Positions 43,015-52,815 are shown, counted from the first letter of the stretch. The stretch: 64,000 bases of DNA from Phocaeicola sp. (GCA_029257865.1 JARIAN010000086.1:1-64000), one strand, 5' to 3'. Numbers and translations are program-made. Notes: generated by a model from the sequence alone, not told the origin.

Positions 43015-46000
43015 ATGCTAAATCATTTAAAATCAATGTGTTGTACTCTATCCCTAATGGGGGGGATAGGAGCAGCATCTGTAGTTCCTTTGCCTGGAAT
43101 GGCAGCTACAGAAATCTCTCAGCAGAATGAACAATGTAAAGGTTTCGTAAAAGATGCTAATGGTGAATCAATCATAGGTGCATCTGTTGTAGTCAAAGGT
43201 AGTTCTAATGGTACTATCACAGATTTTGACGGACGATTTGCTTTGAGTAATGTAAACAAAGGAGATGTTATTCAAGTTTCATTTGTAGGTTATAGAACTT
43301 TTGAAACAAAGTGGAATGGTTCTGCTTTAGACATTACTTTAAAAGAAGATACAGAGGTATTGGATGAGGTCGTTGTGGTAGGTTATGGTACTCAGAAAAA
43401 AGTAAATGTAACAGGTGCTGTTAGTATGGTCGACTCTAAAGTGATGGAGTCTCGTCCGGTTCAGAATGTAGCTCAAGCATTACAAGGCCAGATTCCGGGT
43501 TTGACCATGTCTATTGGTAATGGTGGCGGTACGCTAGATAGTAAGATGAATTTTTCTATCCGTGGTGGTGGTACTATCGGTACAGGCTCTTCCGGTAATC
43601 CATTGGTCTTGATTGATGGTATTGAAGGGGACATGAATACTGTCAATCCGAATGATATTGAAAATGTATCTGTATTGAAAGATGCTGCTTCTGCTTCTAT
43701 TTACGGTGCCCGTGCTGCATTTGGTGTAATTTTGATTACTACTAAAAGTGGAAAGAGCGGTAAGACTAAGGTGAATTATACAGGAAATGTGCGTTTCTCT
43801 ACCGCTATCCAGATACCAGAAATGGTAAATTCTATTCAGTTTGCAGAATACTTCAATCGAGCCAGTACGAATGATGGAGGTGCTCAGATATTTTCAAATG
43901 AGGTGATGGATAATATGCATAAATATATTAATGGTGAATTTACAGATCCTTCCCAGCCGGAATATTGGGGAACTACTGTAAATAAGACCAATAATCATTA
44001 TAATGCGTATGGAGCTTCGTTTGCCAATACTAATTGGTTTGATGAATTCTATGATAAAAATGTACCGTCGCACGAGCATAATGTAAGCATTAGTGGAGGT
44101 ACTGAAAAACTGACTTATATGGTGAGTGGAAACTTCTTGAGTCAGAAAGGGTTGCTTCGTCATGGGGAGGATAAGTTTAAGCGTTATACAATGAATGCTA
44201 AAATTTCGGCGCAGTTGACAGATTGGGCAAAGATGAATTATTCAGCAAAATGGACTAGAGAGAATTATGAACGTCCTACTTATATGACAGGTCTGTTCTT
44301 TCATAATATCGCTCGCCGTTGGCCGACTTGTCCGGCGGTAGACCCACATGGACACTCGTTCCCTGACATGGAAATTATCCAAATGGAAGAGGGTGGTGTA
44401 CAGAATAATGAAAAGAACTGGTATACCAATCAGTTGCAGTTTATTTTTGAACCGTTGAAAGATTGGCATATTACAGTAGAAGGAAATATGCGTCATCATA
44501 CTGAAAAGGGACACTGGGCTGTTTTGCCTATCTATGGTTATGATGCAGATGACAAACCATATTTGTTGTCGTGGAACGGTGGTACTGCCGGATATTCTGA
44601 GGTAAGGGATGAAAGGAAATCACAAGATTATTTTTCAACTACCTTCTTTAGTGATTATTCAAAAACTATAGCCGGTCATTATTTTAAAGTCATGGCAGGT
44701 TTTAATGCCGAACTTTATAAAGATAGTAATTTATGGGGTTTCGGTACGAATATTATAACTCCAAATGTTCCGGAATTGGGAACAACACAATCTGATCAGA
44801 AGACAGGAAGTGGTGCAGGTGAACTTGCCATTGCCGGTTTTTTTGGTCGTTTGAACTATAACTATAAGGAACGCTATATTTTGGAAGCCAATTTACGTTA
44901 TGACGGTTCTTCTAGATTTATTGGTGATAAGCGATGGAGATTATTCCCTTCTTTCTCTGCCGGTTGGAATATCGCACGAGAAAGTTTTTTTGAACCTTTG
45001 GTTGAAACAATAGGTACTTTAAAATTAAGAGGTTCTTGGGGACAGTTGGGTAATAATAATGTAGAGAGTTATTATCCGTTTTTCCAAGGAATGCCGACAG
45101 GAGTGAATTCTACAGGTTGGCTGATTGGTGGAAATAAACAGAATGCAGCAGGATTGCCAGGTATTGTAAGTAGTTCAATGACTTGGGAAACGATTGAAAG
45201 CTGGGACTTAGGTTTTGACTGGGGAATGTTTAGTAATCGTTTTACCGGTTCATTTAGTTATTATAATAGATGGACTAAAGATATGGTTGCTGATGCTTCT
45301 CCACTGCCGGGTATTCTAGGTGTTACTCCTCCAAAATTGAATAATGCCAATTTGAAGTCTTATGGTTGGGAATTGGAACTTTCTTGGAGAGACCAAATCA
45401 GAGACTTTAAATATGGTGTACGATTGGTTTTGGATGATAACCAGGAAAAAATTACAAAATACTATAATCCTACAGGCGCATTGAATAATCATTATGCAGG
45501 TAAGAAACTGGGAGAGATATGGGGCTATACCACTGTTGGATTGGCACAAACTCAAGAACAGATGGACCAGCATTTGGCGGATAACAAACCTAACTGGGGG
45601 TCTGCATGGACTGCGGGTGATGTAATGTACAAAGACTTAAATGGTGACGGAAAAGTAACCAATGGTGAAAATACTTTAGATAGTCATGGTGACTTAAAGA
45701 TTATCGGTAATGATAAGCCTCGCTATAAATTTGGTCTTACTTTGGATGGTGCTTGGAAAGGTTTGGACTTTTCATTATTCATGCAAGGTGTGATGAAGCG
45801 TGATTATTGGTTGTCCGGACCATATTTCTGGGGTGCTGAAGGTAGTGAATGGCAGTCTACTTGTTTTAAAGAACATTTGGATTATTGGACTCCTGAAAAT
45901 CCTGGAGCTTACTATCCTCGTCCTTTGTTTGGTTCTGCAGGAAAAAACCATCAAACGCAGACCGGTTATTTGCAAAGTGCGGCTTATTTGCGTATAAAGA

Positions 46001-46209
46001 ACTTCCAAGTGGGATATACATTGCCTCGTAAGTGGTGCAATAATATGGGAATTGAATCTGTACGTATTTATTTCTCTGGTGATAATCTGCTTACTTTCAG
46101 TAGTATCTCTGATGTATTCGATCCGGAAACTCTTGGTGGAGACTGGGGACCAGGAAAGATTTATCCATTGCAAAGAACCTTGTCGTTTGGTTTAAATGTT
46201 AACTTCTAA
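43015..46209 (+). CDS. SusC/RagA-type TonB-dependent outer-membrane transporter (first pair)
   Basis: The 1064 residues begin with a signal region of about 32 residues. A carboxypeptidase-D-like domain follows (about 40-115; CKGFVKDANGESIIGASVVVKGSSNGTITDFDG), then the plug domain from about 118 (LDEVVVVGYGTQKKVNVTGAV), and a 22-strand barrel ending in GLNVNF with a terminal Phe, the Bam signal. SusC imports oligosaccharides captured by its SusD lid, using TonB energy. A SusD gene follows after 15 bases and a GH16 enzyme after that, so a beta-glucan is the likely cargo. I see no ECF/anti-sigma pair, so the regulator is elsewhere. Confidence 0.94.
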   Translation: MLNHLKSMCCTLSLMGGIGAASVVPLPGMAATEISQQNEQCKGFVKDANGESIIGASVVVKGSSNGTITDFDGRFALSNVNKGDVIQVSFVGYRTFETKWNGSALDITLKEDTEVLDEVVVVGYGTQKKVNVTGAVSMVDSKVMESRPVQNVAQALQGQIPGLTMSIGNGGGTLDSKMNFSIRGGGTIGTGSSGNPLVLIDGIEGDMNTVNPNDIENVSVLKDAASASIYGARAAFGVILITTKSGKSGKTKVNYTGNVRFSTAIQIPEMVNSIQFAEYFNRASTNDGGAQIFSNEVMDNMHKYINGEFTDPSQPEYWGTTVNKTNNHYNAYGASFANTNWFDEFYDKNVPSHEHNVSISGGTEKLTYMVSGNFLSQKGLLRHGEDKFKRYTMNAKISAQLTDWAKMNYSAKWTRENYERPTYMTGLFFHNIARRWPTCPAVDPHGHSFPDMEIIQMEEGGVQNNEKNWYTNQLQFIFEPLKDWHITVEGNMRHHTEKGHWAVLPIYGYDADDKPYLLSWNGGTAGYSEVRDERKSQDYFSTTFFSDYSKTIAGHYFKVMAGFNAELYKDSNLWGFGTNIITPNVPELGTTQSDQKTGSGAGELAIAGFFGRLNYNYKERYILEANLRYDGSSRFIGDKRWRLFPSFSAGWNIARESFFEPLVETIGTLKLRGSWGQLGNNNVESYYPFFQGMPTGVNSTGWLIGGNKQNAAGLPGIVSSSMTWETIESWDLGFDWGMFSNRFTGSFSYYNRWTKDMVADASPLPGILGVTPPKLNNANLKSYGWELELSWRDQIRDFKYGVRLVLDDNQEKITKYYNPTGALNNHYAGKKLGEIWGYTTVGLAQTQEQMDQHLADNKPNWGSAWTAGDVMYKDLNGDGKVTNGENTLDSHGDLKIIGNDKPRYKFGLTLDGAWKGLDFSLFMQGVMKRDYWLSGPYFWGAEGSEWQSTCFKEHLDYWTPENPGAYYPRPLFGSAGKNHQTQTGYLQSAAYLRIKNFQVGYTLPRKWCNNMGIESVRIYFSGDNLLTFSSISDVFDPETLGGDWGPGKIYPLQRTLSFGLNVNF

Positions 46210-46224
46210 AATTGAAAGAAAATT

Positions 46225-48225
46225 ATGAAATTGAATAAATATATTATCGCTTCCATGCTTTTTGGGATGGGCGGTATAGGATTGACTTCATGTGAAGATT
46301 TTTTGGATCGTGAGCCGATAGCTACTGTTACTCCTGATACATATTTTACAACTGTTGAGCAGCTAGCTGCATATTTGAACAATTATTATGATGGCCATTT
46401 GGTTAACTCTCAAGGGCAGCAGTTGTATCATCCTCAGGCTTGGAATTCAGGCTTGGCCAATAATGATAATAATACAGATAATTTATTGCAAGGTGAAGGC
46501 AATATAGGTTATTTTGCGGGTGACTGGAAAGTATCGGAAGGGCAAACACTTCAGGGAGATTACGGAAAGATTCGTGTGTGGAATTATTTTTTGAATACGG
46601 TTTCAGATAGAATGGCAAAAGGACTCATCTCCGGTGATAGTGAAACTTTGAATCACTATTTAGGGGAAGGATATTTTTTCCGTGCGATGGCTTATTACAA
46701 TCTTATGGTAAGAATTGGTGATTTGCCTATTATCAAAGAAGTTCTTCCTAATGAAGAGGCTTATTTGCAGGAAAAATCAGTGCGTGAGCCTAGAAATGTG
46801 GTGGCTCGATTCATCTTGAGTGATTTAGATGAAGCGATTAAGCGACTGAAAGATTGTGGATTTATGGATAATCAGCGTGTTAATAAGCAAGTGGCATTAT
46901 TGTATAAATCGAGAGTGGCTTTGTTTGAGGGAACTTTTGAAAAGTATCATAAGGGTAGCGGACGTGTTCCGGGTGATGCTAATTGGCCGGGAAAGAATTT
47001 CTCGGGTAATATTGATGAAGAAATTAAATTCTTCTTTACTGAGGCAATGAAGGCGGCAGAACAGGTTGCAGACAAGGTCGCATTGCAAACTAACTCTCAT
47101 GTAATGAACCCTAAATTTGGACAGATTTATGGTTGGAATCCTTATTTTGAAATGTTCAGCCAACCCAATTTGGCAGGGGTTTCAGAAGTGCTTTTGTGGA
47201 AAGAATATAATAAAGGACAAAATATCTCTCATAATGCTCCACATCGTTTGGAACTGGGCGATAATAATGGACTTACACGTAGCTTAATTTCTTCATTCTT
47301 GATGAAGAACGGACTTCCTGTTTATGCATCTAACTCTGGTTTTAAAGGAGACAAGAGCTTGGATAAAGAATCTGAAGGTAGAGATGAAAGAATGCAACTC
47401 TTTGTTTGGGCTGAAAATACGGTGCTGAAAAGTGACCCGGCAGAATCGAGTGTAAAAGATACAGGAGTGGTCGTTCATTTGGAAAAACCTAATATTACTG
47501 ACCCGTCTGTACAGACACGCGACTTAACCGGCTATAGGCAGCGTAAGCACTTTACTTATGATTATAATCAGAGATATAGTGATGAAACATTGGGAACGAA
47601 TGCTTGTCCTATTTTTCGCTCGGCTGAAGCTTATTTGAATTATATTGAAGCTTGTTACGAGAAGGACCAAAAGCTTGATGCCAAGGCTACTGCTTATTGG
47701 AAGGCTATTAGAGCCCGTGCCGGTGTGGATGAAGATTTCCAAAAGACAATTGCTAACACTGATATGACTAAGGAAGCTGAACTGAACGATTTGGGTGTAT
47801 GGTCTGCCGGCAAAATGGTAGATGCTACTTTGTATAACATCCGTCGCGAACGTCGTTGTGAATTTATTGGTGAAGGTATGCGTTGGGATGACTTGAAGAG
47901 ATGGCGTTCTTGGGATAGATTGTTTACCAAACCATTTATTCCTGAAGGTATGAACTTATGGGATGAAGCTTATAAGAACTATACTAAAGATACAGAAAAA
48001 CTGATAGCCGATGGCACTACCAACTCTAATGTATCTATGAAGTCTGTAAGTAAGTATATGCGTCCGTTGCAGCGTTGGAAGACCAATAACCAACTATATA
48101 ATGGATATACATGGAAAAAGGCATATTATTTGAACCCTATCGGTATCAGCGAACTGAAACTGGCTCCTAACTTGTATCAAAATCCTTATTGGCCGTCTAA
48201 CGAAGCCGGTTTGCCTCTTGAATAA
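46225..48225 (+). CDS. SusD/RagB-type glycan-binding lipoprotein (first pair)
   Basis: The 666 residues open with a lipoprotein signal (GLTSC, C23) and the SusD N-terminus EDFLDREPIATVTPDTYFTTVEQLAAYLNNYYD. The TPR-like helical core follows (EGYFFRAMAYYNLMVRIGDLPIIKEVL), and the C-terminal SusD domain has ACPIFRSAEAYLNYIEACYEK and RRERRCEFIGEGMRWDDLKRW. It sits on the cell surface over the SusC barrel and binds the glycan. It is about 100 residues longer than the starch-binding SusD. It ends the SusCD transcript, because a 13-base-pair terminator follows. Confidence 0.94.
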   Translation: MKLNKYIIASMLFGMGGIGLTSCEDFLDREPIATVTPDTYFTTVEQLAAYLNNYYDGHLVNSQGQQLYHPQAWNSGLANNDNNTDNLLQGEGNIGYFAGDWKVSEGQTLQGDYGKIRVWNYFLNTVSDRMAKGLISGDSETLNHYLGEGYFFRAMAYYNLMVRIGDLPIIKEVLPNEEAYLQEKSVREPRNVVARFILSDLDEAIKRLKDCGFMDNQRVNKQVALLYKSRVALFEGTFEKYHKGSGRVPGDANWPGKNFSGNIDEEIKFFFTEAMKAAEQVADKVALQTNSHVMNPKFGQIYGWNPYFEMFSQPNLAGVSEVLLWKEYNKGQNISHNAPHRLELGDNNGLTRSLISSFLMKNGLPVYASNSGFKGDKSLDKESEGRDERMQLFVWAENTVLKSDPAESSVKDTGVVVHLEKPNITDPSVQTRDLTGYRQRKHFTYDYNQRYSDETLGTNACPIFRSAEAYLNYIEACYEKDQKLDAKATAYWKAIRARAGVDEDFQKTIANTDMTKEAELNDLGVWSAGKMVDATLYNIRRERRCEFIGEGMRWDDLKRWRSWDRLFTKPFIPEGMNLWDEAYKNYTKDTEKLIADGTTNSNVSMKSVSKYMRPLQRWKTNNQLYNGYTWKKAYYLNPIGISELKLAPNLYQNPYWPSNEAGLPLE

Positions 48226-48263
48226 AAGAGAAAGCATATATATAATAAGGTAGATTTTAATAA

Positions 48264-48309
48264 GAGAACTATATCCGGCTTTTGAGAAAGTGGATATAGT
48301 TCTCTTTTT
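48264..48309 (+). terminator. Terminator between SusD and the GH16 gene
   Basis: GAGAACTATATCC (48264-48276) pairs perfectly with GGATATAGTTCTC (48292-48304), then TTTTT. Confidence 0.85.
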
Positions 48310-48314
48310 GTGGT

Positions 48315-48343
48315 TGGATGTTACCAAAATGTATTAATTTTGG
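48315..48343 (+). promoter_or_regulatory. Promoter of the GH16 gene
   Basis: TTG (48315-48317), 18 bases, then TAATTTTG (48336-48343), an exact -7 box 22 bases before the start codon. Confidence 0.55.
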
Positions 48344-48365
48344 AGTGATTTTAAAACGATAATAT

Positions 48366-49157
48366 ATGAGAATGATTAAAGCTGCAGCGTTATTTGCTAT
48401 AGGAATAGGAATGGGAAGTACTTTGTTTGCTTCAGAACCTAAATATAAATTATTCTGGAAAGAAACTTTCAGAGGACGTGAAATTAATGATAGATATTGG
48501 AGTAAGATTCCAAGAGGTGGTTCCGACTGGAACCGTCATATGTCGGATGAATCGTCACTCTATGAGGTGAAGCGTGGCAAGTTGGTATTGCGTGGTAAGG
48601 TTAACAATGGTATTTCACCGCAAGATACCGCCCGTTACATCACAGGAGGTGTCTACACTAAAGACAAACAGACATTGACTTATGGCAAGGTAGAAGTAAA
48701 AGCAAAACTTCAGGCGGCTCAAGGTGCTTGGCCTGCTATCTGGCTACTTCCTGCAGAAGGGAAATGGCCTAATGCCGGAGAAATAGATATTATGGAACGG
48801 TTGAATCGTGATGCCTTTGCTTATCAGACTGTTCATTCGTATTATACTTATGTGTTGAAAGAAACCGAAAACCCTCCTCATGGTGGAAAGGGTGCGATAA
48901 ATCCGGAAGGGTATAATGTGTATGCCGTGGAAATATTGCCCGACAGTCTGGTGTTCTCCATCAACGGAAACCACACCTTTACCTATCCCCGTGTTCAGAC
49001 AGACAAAAAAGGCCAGTATCCGTTTGGCACACCTTTTTATCTGTTGGTAGACATGCAGATAGAAGGCTCTTGGGTAGGTAAGGCCAATCCAAAAGATTAT
49101 CCGGTGGAAATGAAGATAGATTGGGTGAAGTTTTATTCTTTGGATGAAGGAGAGTAA
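48366..49157 (+). CDS. Glycoside hydrolase family 16 (beta-glucanase type)
   Basis: The 263 residues have a signal peptide ending near LFAS and a single GH16 jelly-roll. The catalytic motif is E139-I-D-I-M-E144 (ExDxxE form), with E139 as nucleophile and E144 as acid/base. YGKVEVKAKLQAAQGAWPAIWLLP precedes it and a QIEGSWVG tryptophan strand lies near the end. The ExDxxE form is found in laminarinases and other beta-1,3 or mixed-linkage endoglucanases, but agarases and porphyranases also belong to GH16, so the substrate is not settled. No lipobox is seen, so the enzyme is probably periplasmic. A terminator and a new promoter separate it from the SusCD pair. Confidence 0.9.
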   Translation: MRMIKAAALFAIGIGMGSTLFASEPKYKLFWKETFRGREINDRYWSKIPRGGSDWNRHMSDESSLYEVKRGKLVLRGKVNNGISPQDTARYITGGVYTKDKQTLTYGKVEVKAKLQAAQGAWPAIWLLPAEGKWPNAGEIDIMERLNRDAFAYQTVHSYYTYVLKETENPPHGGKGAINPEGYNVYAVEILPDSLVFSINGNHTFTYPRVQTDKKGQYPFGTPFYLLVDMQIEGSWVGKANPKDYPVEMKIDWVKFYSLDEGE

Positions 49158-49253
49158 TAGTTTGGTAGAAAAATGAAAAGAAAACGTTATATGGCATGGT
49201 TCTTCTTGGAACTGGCTATATAGCGTTTCCTTTCTATCTTAAGCTATCGGCAA

Positions 49254-49799
49254 TTAAGGAATGTCAATCAGTTTATGTGTCTGTAGACTGAGTCTCCATT
49301 GCGGATTTTTTTTGATGTATTCAATCACTTGGGCGGTGTTTTTGCCTGAGCATGGCTGCAGAAAATAATGTGAAGCAGGCAATTGCAGGTAAGCGGAAAC
49401 TTCCTGTCCGGTATATACTACTTTTATTTCATCTATCTGTTGAACTTTCAAGTTGCCACCTTGTTTGGGAGAGCAAGTCACCCAGTCTATTTGTTGGGGT
49501 AAAATACAAGTACCGTTGGTTTCGATGGCGATGTATTTTCCCGCATTGTGCAGTTTGTCTATCAACTCGTCATCAATCCATAATCCAGGTTCTCCTCCAG
49601 TAAGGATGACCATTTTACAAGGGTAAGCATTGATGCGTGCCAGTATCTCTTCGTCTGTAAGCATCTCTCCCGATTCATGTTGAGTGTCGCAGAAGTCACA
49701 GTGGAGGTTACATCCGGAGAAACGAACAAAAACGGCAGGAGTACCTACATGAAAGCCTTCTCCTTGTAGGCTGTAGAATATTTCGTTAATCTTTCTCAT
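49254..49799 (-). CDS. queE: 7-carboxy-7-deazaguanine synthase
   Basis: From the ATG at 49799 the protein has 181 residues and opens MRKINEIFYSLQGEG, the usual QueE start; an ATG at 49826 would lie deeper inside queD. It is a radical SAM enzyme with C30-N-L-H-C34-D-F-C37 ligating the iron-sulfur cluster. MVILTGGEPGLW is the GGE motif for SAM binding. It contracts carboxy-tetrahydropterin to 7-carboxy-7-deazaguanine in queuosine synthesis. Its start overlaps the end of queD by 14 bases, which indicates translational coupling. Confidence 0.93.
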   Translation of the reverse strand: MRKINEIFYSLQGEGFHVGTPAVFVRFSGCNLHCDFCDTQHESGEMLTDEEILARINAYPCKMVILTGGEPGLWIDDELIDKLHNAGKYIAIETNGTCILPQQIDWVTCSPKQGGNLKVQQIDEIKVVYTGQEVSAYLQLPASHYFLQPCSGKNTAQVIEYIKKNPQWRLSLQTHKLIDIP

Positions 49800-50118
49800 A
49801 GATAGCTGTATTACCTTCCGACTCACTTACTTCAACCTTGAAGCAATGAGATACTTGACTGCAAATCCATTGTGCGATATTTTCTGCTGTTGGATTAAAA
49901 GGAAGTACATCGTTAAGATGCTTATGGTCTAATTGGTCTTTTACTACTTTTTTGATGTGGGAAAAGTCAACTACCATTCCATTTTCGTCCAGCTCATAGG
50001 AACGACAATAAACTGTGATAATCCAGTTGTGACCGTGAAGTTGTTCGCATTTGCTCGAATAAGATAAATTCAAGAAATGAGAAGCTGAAATTTCCATTCT
50101 TTTGATTACTGTGTACAT
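49786..50118 (-). CDS. queD: 6-carboxy-5,6,7,8-tetrahydropterin synthase
   Basis: From the ATG at 50118 the protein has 110 residues; an ATG at 50166 adds a stretch not typical of the family. Zinc ligands are H14 (SASHFL), H28 and H30 (LHGHNW), and C24 is the catalytic cysteine. VVDFSHIKKVVKDQLDHKHLND is also typical. QueD turns dihydroneopterin triphosphate into carboxy-tetrahydropterin, the substrate of QueE, so the two adjacent genes carry out consecutive steps. I saw no preQ1 riboswitch in the short leader. Confidence 0.92.
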   Translation of the reverse strand: MYTVIKRMEISASHFLNLSYSSKCEQLHGHNWIITVYCRSYELDENGMVVDFSHIKKVVKDQLDHKHLNDVLPFNPTAENIAQWICSQVSHCFKVEVSESEGNTAIYEKD

Positions 50119-50179
50119 AAGATAGGTTGTGTTAATACATAAATCTAAAAATCTGCTTAATGTCACCTCAGCAGTGCGG

Positions 50180-50187
50180 CAAAATTA
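50180..50187 (-). promoter_or_regulatory. -7 box for queD-queE
   Basis: TAATTTTG on the minus strand is an exact -7 box and gives a leader of about 55 bases to the ATG at 50118. The -33 box is unclear. Confidence 0.45.
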
Positions 50188-50274
50188 CATAAATGATTTT
50201 ATATAAGCATTATAATTTGTTTGATTTTATGGATTGGTAACAAGTATTCTATCAGGAAGCCTTGAGTGGAAATA

Positions 50275-50311
50275 TAAAAATCCCGGACCTGAATGAGGAC
50301 CGGGATTTTTA
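50275..50311 (-). terminator. Terminator after the CBM9/GH10-like gene
   Basis: AAAAATCCCGG (50276-50286) pairs with CCGGGATTTTT (50300-50310), with T runs on both strands. It lies about 40 bases beyond the stop codon of the minus-strand gene at 50350. Confidence 0.8.
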
Positions 50312-50349
50312 TCATAAAGAAAGTATATCTTTATAGGTGATTACTTTGG

Positions 50350-52404
50350 TTATTTGCTTATCTGAAAACCTTTTTTAGCCAAATAATCTTTCAGTTTCAG
50401 CAGATATTCTTCGTTTGGACCATCGAAGAATGAAACGCCAGATGCTCCGTTATCGAAAGCGGCGTCCAATGCAGCTTCAAAGTCGTCTTTGATATCAGGG
50501 AAGAACAGGCCAGCGTAAACTTTTGCTTTTCCATTTACAGTTTGTACGCTCTCTTTTACAGAGCTGCCAATCCAGTCGGCTCCTTCAAAGTAGAAGCCAT
50601 TGTAAATCATTGGGAAGTAAGCATCCAGGTGCCAATTGCCCCAATCTTGTCGAACCATACTCTTGGCCATGGAAGGTCCAGGGAATACAGCTGATGAAAT
50701 AGGAGTTCCACCATTAGCTTTCACAGTCTTAGTAATAGTATCAATTACTTTAGAGATACTGTTCAAGCGGAAGTTTACCCATGACTGGTTCTGCATAGGG
50801 AACTGCAAGTCAAGAGGGTCTTTTCCTGTCATTTCCTTGAATTTCTTGCGGCATACATCACAATAGCAGTAATCGTATTCCGGCAGTTCTTTTGTCTGCT
50901 CGATATCATAATTTTTCCATAGGCCTACAGGGAGCACTACGTCTGGGAAACGTGCATAGTCTAAGTGAACTCCGTCTACATAAGGCAATTTAGATATCTT
51001 CACGTAGTCTTGAGCCAAATATTCAGCTACCCCTTCGTGATTTGGGCATAAGAAGCGGTAATAGTCTACGTATGCAGGCTTGTCGAAAGATGATTCTCCC
51101 TTACGGTTTACGGCAAACCAGTCAGGATGAGTTTCCAGTACCTCTCTACGGTTCATTGTCCATTTCCAATAGTGAGCTTCCAATCCGGCTTCCTTGCAAA
51201 GTTTGTAGACGCGTTCGTCATATCCTTCAAACATTACACCGCTGATGCCGCAGTCTTTCATCAATTTAAATTCTTTGAGATAATCTGCAGAAGACTTGTC
51301 TTCCTTGATGCGCATCCACATCCAGTTCTTGACAATGCGTGGTGATATCTTTTCTACTTGGAAGCGACCTTCGTGGTTCAATGTGTAACGTACCCCTTCG
51401 CTAGGCAAGCTGATAGACATTAAATAAGTATGTGCAGTAGCTTCAACCTGGATAGTTGCATCTTTTGGCAGATCTTTGTATTCAGCGTCACTTAAGAAGA
51501 AGTTGTCTACTGTGCGGATGTAGTTGTTTTCTTTAGCATGGAAATTCTGCTGTTCATAGAACATTGCCCAAATTAATTTGTATGCAGCCATATTATATGG
51601 ATACTTGAACGTTTCAGTTCCACTGCCTACAGTCTTGTCAGAGAAGTATAAGAATCCCCAACGGTCCGGCATGTGCATATCGATTTTTCCAGTAGGTTGC
51701 CATACCCAATTTTCTTCCGGTCCGCCTTTTTTCAACCATTGAACACGAGAGAAGTTGATGCGCCAATAGTTTCCGGCTTTCAGAGGGTTGTTGAAGTTCA
51801 TGGTCAAGGCTTTGTGAGGAATGGCCATTTCCACACTCCACTGTTTGTCTGTGTCCGTCGATTTGTTGAGAGTTCCTACTTTATTTACTGCCAGTTTCAG
51901 TCCAGGGCAGTCCCATTGAATCATGAAATTACCACCACTACGGTATGGGCGGTCAAGCATCAAGTCAAAGATGACTTCGCGTGCATTGTTTTCTATTTCA
52001 AAATAATGATGACCGTCACCATCTGGATCAATGAAAACTTCGAAGTCATTGTCGTGGTAGATGATGGTGTCGCGCTGAGTCAGTCTAGCTACGATGTCTT
52101 TTTCTTCCAATACCGCTCCTACATATAAATAGTCATCATCCCAAAGCATTTTTGCATAAGTGTCATAGATAGGTTTTGCAAAACCTTCTCCACTGATGTC
52201 TACAAAAGAAGAAGTAGGTTGCGACAATGTCCAAGATTGTTCTTTCAGCTTACCGTCGATCTTGATAGGGTCGGCTGTTCGGTGACACACATAACCTTGC
52301 GGTAAAGTAAGGGTGCGTTCATGTTTTTCAAACAAACTCTGTCCGTAAGCATTCATGCTACAGATTCCAGAGAATAGAAATGCTAAAAGTTTAAATTTAT
52401 TCAT
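50350..52404 (-). CDS. CBM9-like domain plus family-10-like glycosyl hydrolase (GHL10 type)
   Basis: The 684 residues have a signal peptide (cleavage near AYGQ). An N-terminal CBM9-like domain (about 40-255) begins with DPIKIDGKLKEQSW and contains WDDDYLYVGAVLEE and DNDFEVFIDPDGDGHHYFEIE. The C-terminal TIM-barrel-like part (about 355-680) has WMRIKEDKSSADYLKEFKL, GVMFEGYDERVYKLCKEAGLE, LPYVDGVHLDYARFPD and GASGVSFFDG, as in GH10-like putative hydrolases. Candidate acids are D and E in these strands, but I cannot assign them. The function is carbohydrate cleavage by inference only. It is divergent from the second SusC/SusD pair and may serve it. Confidence 0.7.
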   Translation of the reverse strand: MNKFKLLAFLFSGICSMNAYGQSLFEKHERTLTLPQGYVCHRTADPIKIDGKLKEQSWTLSQPTSSFVDISGEGFAKPIYDTYAKMLWDDDYLYVGAVLEEKDIVARLTQRDTIIYHDNDFEVFIDPDGDGHHYFEIENNAREVIFDLMLDRPYRSGGNFMIQWDCPGLKLAVNKVGTLNKSTDTDKQWSVEMAIPHKALTMNFNNPLKAGNYWRINFSRVQWLKKGGPEENWVWQPTGKIDMHMPDRWGFLYFSDKTVGSGTETFKYPYNMAAYKLIWAMFYEQQNFHAKENNYIRTVDNFFLSDAEYKDLPKDATIQVEATAHTYLMSISLPSEGVRYTLNHEGRFQVEKISPRIVKNWMWMRIKEDKSSADYLKEFKLMKDCGISGVMFEGYDERVYKLCKEAGLEAHYWKWTMNRREVLETHPDWFAVNRKGESSFDKPAYVDYYRFLCPNHEGVAEYLAQDYVKISKLPYVDGVHLDYARFPDVVLPVGLWKNYDIEQTKELPEYDYCYCDVCRKKFKEMTGKDPLDLQFPMQNQSWVNFRLNSISKVIDTITKTVKANGGTPISSAVFPGPSMAKSMVRQDWGNWHLDAYFPMIYNGFYFEGADWIGSSVKESVQTVNGKAKVYAGLFFPDIKDDFEAALDAAFDNGASGVSFFDGPNEEYLLKLKDYLAKKGFQISK

Positions 52405-52538
52405 ATTATATTGGTGATTAATTGGCTAATATATCCATTCTAACAAGGGGGATGAAATAACAGATTCTCAATTGATTGATTTAAGGTTGCCGTTGAATTA
52501 TAGCCCATAAATGTCAAGAAAGAATATTGTTTTCGATA

Positions 52539-52565
52539 CAAATTTAAGAAATTTATATGGATTAT
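52539..52565 (-). promoter_or_regulatory. Candidate promoter of the CBM9/GH10-like gene
   Basis: On the minus strand TAAATTTG (52539-52546) is an exact -7 box, preceded at about 19 bases by TTTC. The leader would be about 130 bases. Confidence 0.45.
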
Positions 52566-52740
52566 GAAAGCGCTTGTTTCCGAAAGATGTATTATTGGGG
52601 GAAGATGAATGTTTCTGATGAGTCGTATTTAACAGGTGGTTTTGAAGTGAATTCAACAGAAAGATACATATATTTATATAAAATATTGTGGAAATAGATA
52701 AAAAAAAGAGTAATGCAGACTTGTTTTTGTGTAATTTTAC

Positions 52741-52748
52741 TAAATTTG
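52741..52748 (+). promoter_or_regulatory. -7 box for the second SusC/SusD operon
   Basis: TAAATTTG is an exact -7 box 67 bases before the SusC start. TTG lies 17 bases upstream (52721-52723), slightly closer than usual. Confidence 0.5.
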
Positions 52749-52815
52749 CGACTCGTTTTTTATAAATATCTACATATATATTTTGCATTTATATTTATAA
52801 ACAATAATAATAATT

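Larger units (their letters stand above)
52405..52815. other. Divergent promoter region of the second SusCD locus
   Basis: These 411 AT-rich bases hold the two opposed promoter candidates listed separately and no supported gene. No strong palindrome comparable to that at 42395 is visible. Confidence 0.55.

Noticed and set aside
49786-50190. preQ1 riboswitch upstream of queD
   Set aside because: The leader is short and AT-rich with no convincing H-type pseudoknot pattern.
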